Under the pieces are notes generated by a model. That model was not told where the DNA came from, did not search any database, and worked only from the letters and a program-made list of their open reading frames with translations. From Plantactinospora mayteni (lineage in GTDB: Bacteria > Actinomycetota > Actinomycetes > Mycobacteriales > Micromonosporaceae), in contig NZ_BONX01000016.1 in NCBI RefSeq assembly GCF_016862935.1, positions 1 to 54,772 on the forward strand: DNA of 54,772 nucleotides, in the 5' to 3' direction. The translations under genes were made by a program, and so were the position numbers. How positions within the stretch are numbered: the first letter of the stretch is position 1; each line of letters begins with the position of its first letter. Positions 52,357-54,772 of the stretch are shown here, piece after piece.

Positions 52357-52452
52357 GGTGCGAATCAGCGGTGGCATAGCGGTGCGAATCAGCAGTGGCA
52401 TAGCGGTGCGGATCAGCGGTGGGGTAGTGGTGTGGATCAGTGGTGTGTGGTG
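52357..52452. repeat. Four 24-nt tandem repeats overlapping the tetR stop
   Basis: Copies at 52357-52380, 52381-52404, 52405-52428 and 52429-52452. The last lies within the 3' end of tetR and includes its stop codon (complement of 52437-52439); the other three are non-coding copies downstream. Divergence grows away from the first pair. Confidence 0.85.
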
Positions 52453-53051
52453 GCGACGATCGAGGCGAGTTGCCGTTTCCAGATGCCGAGCAGGGCGCCG
52501 CGCCGGGCCGAGTCGTCGGAGAGCAGGTTGGCCACCCCGAGCCCTCGGAGCAGGTCGAGGGTCGCCTGGATCGCCTCGCGTACCCCCGGTTGCCGCTCGT
52601 CGGCCCCGAGCAGGTCGACGGTGAGCCGGTGCATCTCCCGGCCGACCCGGGCCTCCAGCGGCACCAGCGCGTCCCGTAACTCCGGATCGGTCCGCCCGGC
52701 GACCCACAACTCCAGGGCGGCGACGAAGAGTGGGCCGGTGAACGCGCTGGCCAGCATGTCGATGACCCGGTCGAGCCGCTCGGGTCCGGCCGGCAGGCCG
52801 GCCGCCTCGGCGCGGATCTCCGCCGCCCGGCGTTCGGCCAGGTGCTCGACGGCGGCCATCACCAGGGTGCTCTTGGTCGGATAGTGGTGCAGTTGGGCGC
52901 CCCGGGAGACGCCGGCCCGGGTGGCCACCACCGTGGTCGTGGTGCCGGACCAGCCCCGCTCGACCAGACACTCCACAGTGGCCTCCAGCACCCGGGCCTG
53001 GGTGGCCCGGCTGCGCTCCCGCTGAGGCGTGCGGGTCGGTGTGGTGGACAC
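52437..53051 (-). CDS. TetR family regulator of the acyl-CoA operon
   Basis: A 204-residue repressor. The HTH (about residues 14-60) reads ATQARVLEATVECLVERGW, then TTTTVVATRAGVSRGAQLHH and YPTKSTLV. GTG at 53051 is preferred; the longer frame would run into the operator. A 26-bp imperfect palindrome (53074-53099) sits just upstream. It precedes the operon on the same strand and most likely represses it in the absence of an acyl-CoA ligand. Confidence 0.88.
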   Translation of the reverse strand: MSTTPTRTPQRERSRATQARVLEATVECLVERGWSGTTTTVVATRAGVSRGAQLHHYPTKSTLVMAAVEHLAERRAAEIRAEAAGLPAGPERLDRVIDMLASAFTGPLFVAALELWVAGRTDPELRDALVPLEARVGREMHRLTVDLLGADERQPGVREAIQATLDLLRGLGVANLLSDDSARRGALLGIWKRQLASIVATTHH

Positions 53052-53073
53052 GGGGACAAGCCTGCCGCGCCAC

Positions 53074-53099
53074 AAACAAACAGTCAAGACTGCTTGTTT
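53074..53099 (-). promoter_or_regulatory. Palindromic TetR operator
   Basis: Imperfect 12-bp inverted repeat (53074-53085 with 53088-53099, one mismatch, 2-bp centre), AT-richer than its surroundings, 22 bp upstream of the tetR GTG. Position and symmetry indicate an autoregulatory operator that also controls the operon. Confidence 0.65.
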
Positions 53100-53320
53100 T
53101 TCGCCCGCTGGCTCGTCGATTCCACTTCGTATTGGAGGACGTCGGCATCGACGTCGAGATCGACGGGGAGTGACCGTCCGGAGTGGTCGACCGGGGTCGA
53201 CTGCCCCAGGCGCCGTACCCGCCGCCGGTGGTCTCGGAATCTTGGCAAGTTAGGGCGCGCGGCGAACCACAATTCGCCAAGGATCTTGGCGCGACCACCC
53301 GGGCGCGAGCGGCATGGAAC
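53100..53320. other. Gap between the TetR operator and the crp terminator
   Basis: About 220 bp without a supported gene. The plus strand from about 53127 to 53172 reads like the C-terminal end of a coding sequence (FVLEDVGIDVEIDGE then TGA) but no upstream frame or start supports a gene; it may be a remnant. Confidence 0.4.
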
Positions 53321-53352
53321 GGCCCCGCACCATCCAGGGTGGGTGCGGGGCC
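53321..53352 (-). terminator. Terminator hairpin after crp
   Basis: Perfect 11-bp stem (53321-53331 with 53342-53352) 17 nt beyond the crp stop on the minus strand. No U tract. Confidence 0.65.
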
Positions 53353-53369
53353 GAGGGCGTACGCGGGGG

Positions 53370-54047
53370 TCAGACCCGGGCGCGGCGGGCCAGACGCTCC
53401 GGGTCGAGGATGATGATGCTCTTGCCGTCCAGCCGCAGCCAGCCCCGCGAGGCGAAGTCGGCCAGCGCCTTGTTGACGGTCTCCCGGGAGGCGCCGACGA
53501 GCTGGGCGATCTCCTCCTGGGTCAGGTCGTGGGTGACTCGGAGTACGCCACCGTCCCGGGTGCCGAACCGGCCCGCCATCTGGAGCAGGTTCTTCGCCAC
53601 CCGGCCGGGAACGTCGGTGAAGATCAGGTCGGCCAGGTTGTCGTTCGTCCGGCGCAGCCTGCGGGCGAGTACCCGGAGCAACTGCTCGGCGATCTCCGGC
53701 CGGTTGTTCAGCCACGGTCGCAGCGCCTGCTTGCGCAGCCGGGCGAGCCGGGTGTCGATCACGGCGGTGGCGGTCGCCGTACGCGGGCCGGGGTCGAACA
53801 GCGAAAGTTCGCCGACCATGTCGGACGGGCCCATCACGGCGATCAGGTTCTGCCGGCCGTCAGCGGCCCGGCGGCCAACCTTGATCTTGCCGCTCAGGAC
53901 GATATAAAGACTGTCGCCTGGTTCGCCCTCGTTGAAGACGATTTCGCCCTTGCGGACCTCGATCGTCTCCATGTCCTTCGCGAGTGCCTCGGCAGCCTCG
54001 GGGTCCACGCCCTGGAAGATCCCGCTCCGAGCCAACACCTCGTCCAT
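53370..54047 (-). CDS. crp: Crp/Fnr family transcriptional regulator, mycobacterial Crp type
   Basis: A 225-residue cAMP receptor-type regulator. The cyclic-nucleotide domain (about 1-115) contains [20 protein letters not shown] and the phosphate-binding cassette [17 protein letters not shown]; a hinge helix ([20 protein letters not shown]) follows, and the winged HTH is [20 protein letters not shown] near 175-194. It resembles M. tuberculosis Rv3676 closely from memory. In mycobacteria crp lies beside the MBL-RidA-ArsA block; here about 19 kb separate them. Confidence 0.95.
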   Translation of the reverse strand: MDEVLARSGIFQGVDPEAAEALAKDMETIEVRKGEIVFNEGEPGDSLYIVLSGKIKVGRRAADGRQNLIAVMGPSDMVGELSLFDPGPRTATATAVIDTRLARLRKQALRPWLNNRPEIAEQLLRVLARRLRRTNDNLADLIFTDVPGRVAKNLLQMAGRFGTRDGGVLRVTHDLTQEEIAQLVGASRETVNKALADFASRGWLRLDGKSIIILDPERLARRARV

Positions 54048-54404
54048 CGCGCACCTCCGCCCACGCGAGCCGTCCGCGGCCGGGTTCCGGCCGGTGATCG
54101 GCGCGCGCCGCCAAGTCTAGGCGCATGTGAAGAGTAATCGGAGGAGCACCCCTGGAATCTTGATCCGGTGCCGGGCCGCGTAACCCCAGATAACCCGGGG
54201 GTACGCCCGGTTTGGCGCGTCCCGTGTCCAGCCGGGCGAGTCCCATTGCTCCCACCGGGGCCAGATCGCTATCGCTGGCGACGATCTGGACACCAGATGC
54301 GTTACCGGGCCGGCGTAACGCCTCCGGTGTCCAGGTGGAGGCTCGGGTGATTGTCGGGCTGGCCGGCGGCCTAGGGGTACGGGGGCGGAACGTAGGGTCG
54401 GGCG
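54048..54404. promoter_or_regulatory. Divergent control region between crp and the cbiZ-like gene
   Basis: A 357-bp gap. A two-part hairpin pairs 54286-54294 with 54326-54334 and 54299-54305 with 54315-54321, separated by a 4-by-4 internal loop; it would lie in the leader of the cbiZ transcript. I found no B12 box of a cobalamin riboswitch. TGTGA at 54126-54130 is only half of a Crp site. Confidence 0.4.
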
Positions 54405-54772
54405 GTGTTTGGTGTACCGGAGTTGACCTATCGTGCCGAGGGTGGGCGGGAGGTCCCGCTGCTGGTCTGGCGGCTCGACCGGCCCGTGCTGGCGATCAGC
54501 TCCGGCCCGCTCGGCGGCGGGATCGGCGTACGACACTGGGTGGTCAACGCGACCGTGCCGATGTCGTACCGCCGGGACGACCCGGACGTCCACCTCGGCG
54601 AGCTGGCCGACCAGCTCGGCCTGCGCGGGCCCGGGGTCGGACTGCTCACCGGCGTCGACGTCACCGAGGTGGTGACCGCCGACGACTCCGGTGTCCGGAT
54701 CTGGGCCACTGTCGGTCTCGGTGCCCCGATCTGGGCGGCGGACGACCCCGACCCGGCCCCGGCCCCGGCCCC
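54405..54772 (+). CDS. cbiZ: Adenosylcobinamide amidohydrolase, N-terminal part (runs off the window)
   Basis: The first 122 residues of a CbiZ-family enzyme, which removes the aminopropanol from adenosylcobinamide to salvage it as cobyric acid. The family pattern VLAISSGPLGGGIGVRHWVV is near residues 29-48, followed by NATVPMSYRRDDPDVHLGEL and GPGVGLLTGVDVTEV. It starts GTG at 54405, with a weak ribosome binding site. The gene continues past the window end, where a Pro/Ala-rich stretch begins. Confidence 0.85.
   Translation, partial: MFGVPELTYRAEGGREVPLLVWRLDRPVLAISSGPLGGGIGVRHWVVNATVPMSYRRDDPDVHLGELADQLGLRGPGVGLLTGVDVTEVVTADDSGVRIWATVGLGAPIWAADDPDPAPAPA

Noticed and set aside
53127-53172. 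Coding-like end FVLEDVGIDVEIDGE on the plus strand before crp
   Set aside because: Too short, with no start or upstream frame; kept only as a possible remnant in the gap description.
54126-54141. Possible Crp binding site (TGTGA) upstream of crp
   Set aside because: Only one half-site is present; the expected TCACA half is missing, so autoregulation cannot be claimed.
54120-54404. Cobalamin riboswitch upstream of cbiZ
   Set aside because: No B12-box-like pattern or conserved core was recognised; only an ordinary hairpin is seen.

Overview
The window is high-GC actinobacterial DNA, most likely from a member of the Micromonosporaceae (Micromonospora or Plantactinospora-like). This rests on the very high GC content, frequent GTG starts, a WhiB-family regulator of the WblA/WhiB4 type, a mycobacterial-type Crp, and the protein families present. 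It reads as chromosomal: no insertion sequence, integrase, phage gene or CRISPR array was found. Family assignments come from reading translated motifs; no database search was run.

Layout. 1-5.3 kb: the end of an oligopeptide ABC transporter ATPase pair, an ArsR-type regulator coupled to a double SRPBCC protein, a secreted HNH nuclease with a small partner, and a divergent DHA2-type efflux pump. 5.4-11.5 kb: amino-acid biosynthesis, with leuA preceded by a leucine-rich leader peptide and hairpin, then ask (with an internal start for the beta subunit) and asd; a nitroreductase and a lipoprotein lie between. 11.5-24 kb: accessory genes, including a GAF-GGDEF cyclase, two DJ-1/PfpI proteins (one fused to AraC), a GNAT enzyme, an XRE regulator next to two small coupled Cys/Arg-rich genes, a membrane protein, a TetR/TIM-barrel pair with a double operator, a Tat-exported dimethylformamidase-like protein and about 0.8 kb without a clear gene. 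24.2-34.3 kb: tRNA-Pro, metallophosphoesterase, YqeY, bifunctional PBP, wblA, two ArsA-like ATPases, DUF4177, RidA and MBL hydrolase. From memory this matches the order around Rv3683-Rv3677c of Mycobacterium tuberculosis.

34.3-53.1 kb separates that block from crp (53.4-54.0 kb), which sits next to it in mycobacteria. The segment holds a large adenylate cyclase-ATPase-TPR protein coupled to the MBL gene, a Ser/Thr kinase followed by a solute-binding lipoprotein and a polytopic membrane protein (recalling PknG-GlnH-GlnX), and a TetR-controlled acyl-CoA operon (TIGR03084, AtuA-like, two acyl-CoA dehydrogenases, both subunits of a biotin-dependent acyl-CoA carboxylase). The window ends inside a cbiZ-like gene.

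Themes. cAMP synthesis and sensing (cyclase, Crp) frame the inserted segment. Several genes are joined by 4-nt ATGA or GTGA overlaps. Short tandem repeats are unusually common at gene ends, in operon spacers and in Pro-rich linkers, and in two cases the repeat unit contains the gene's stop codon.
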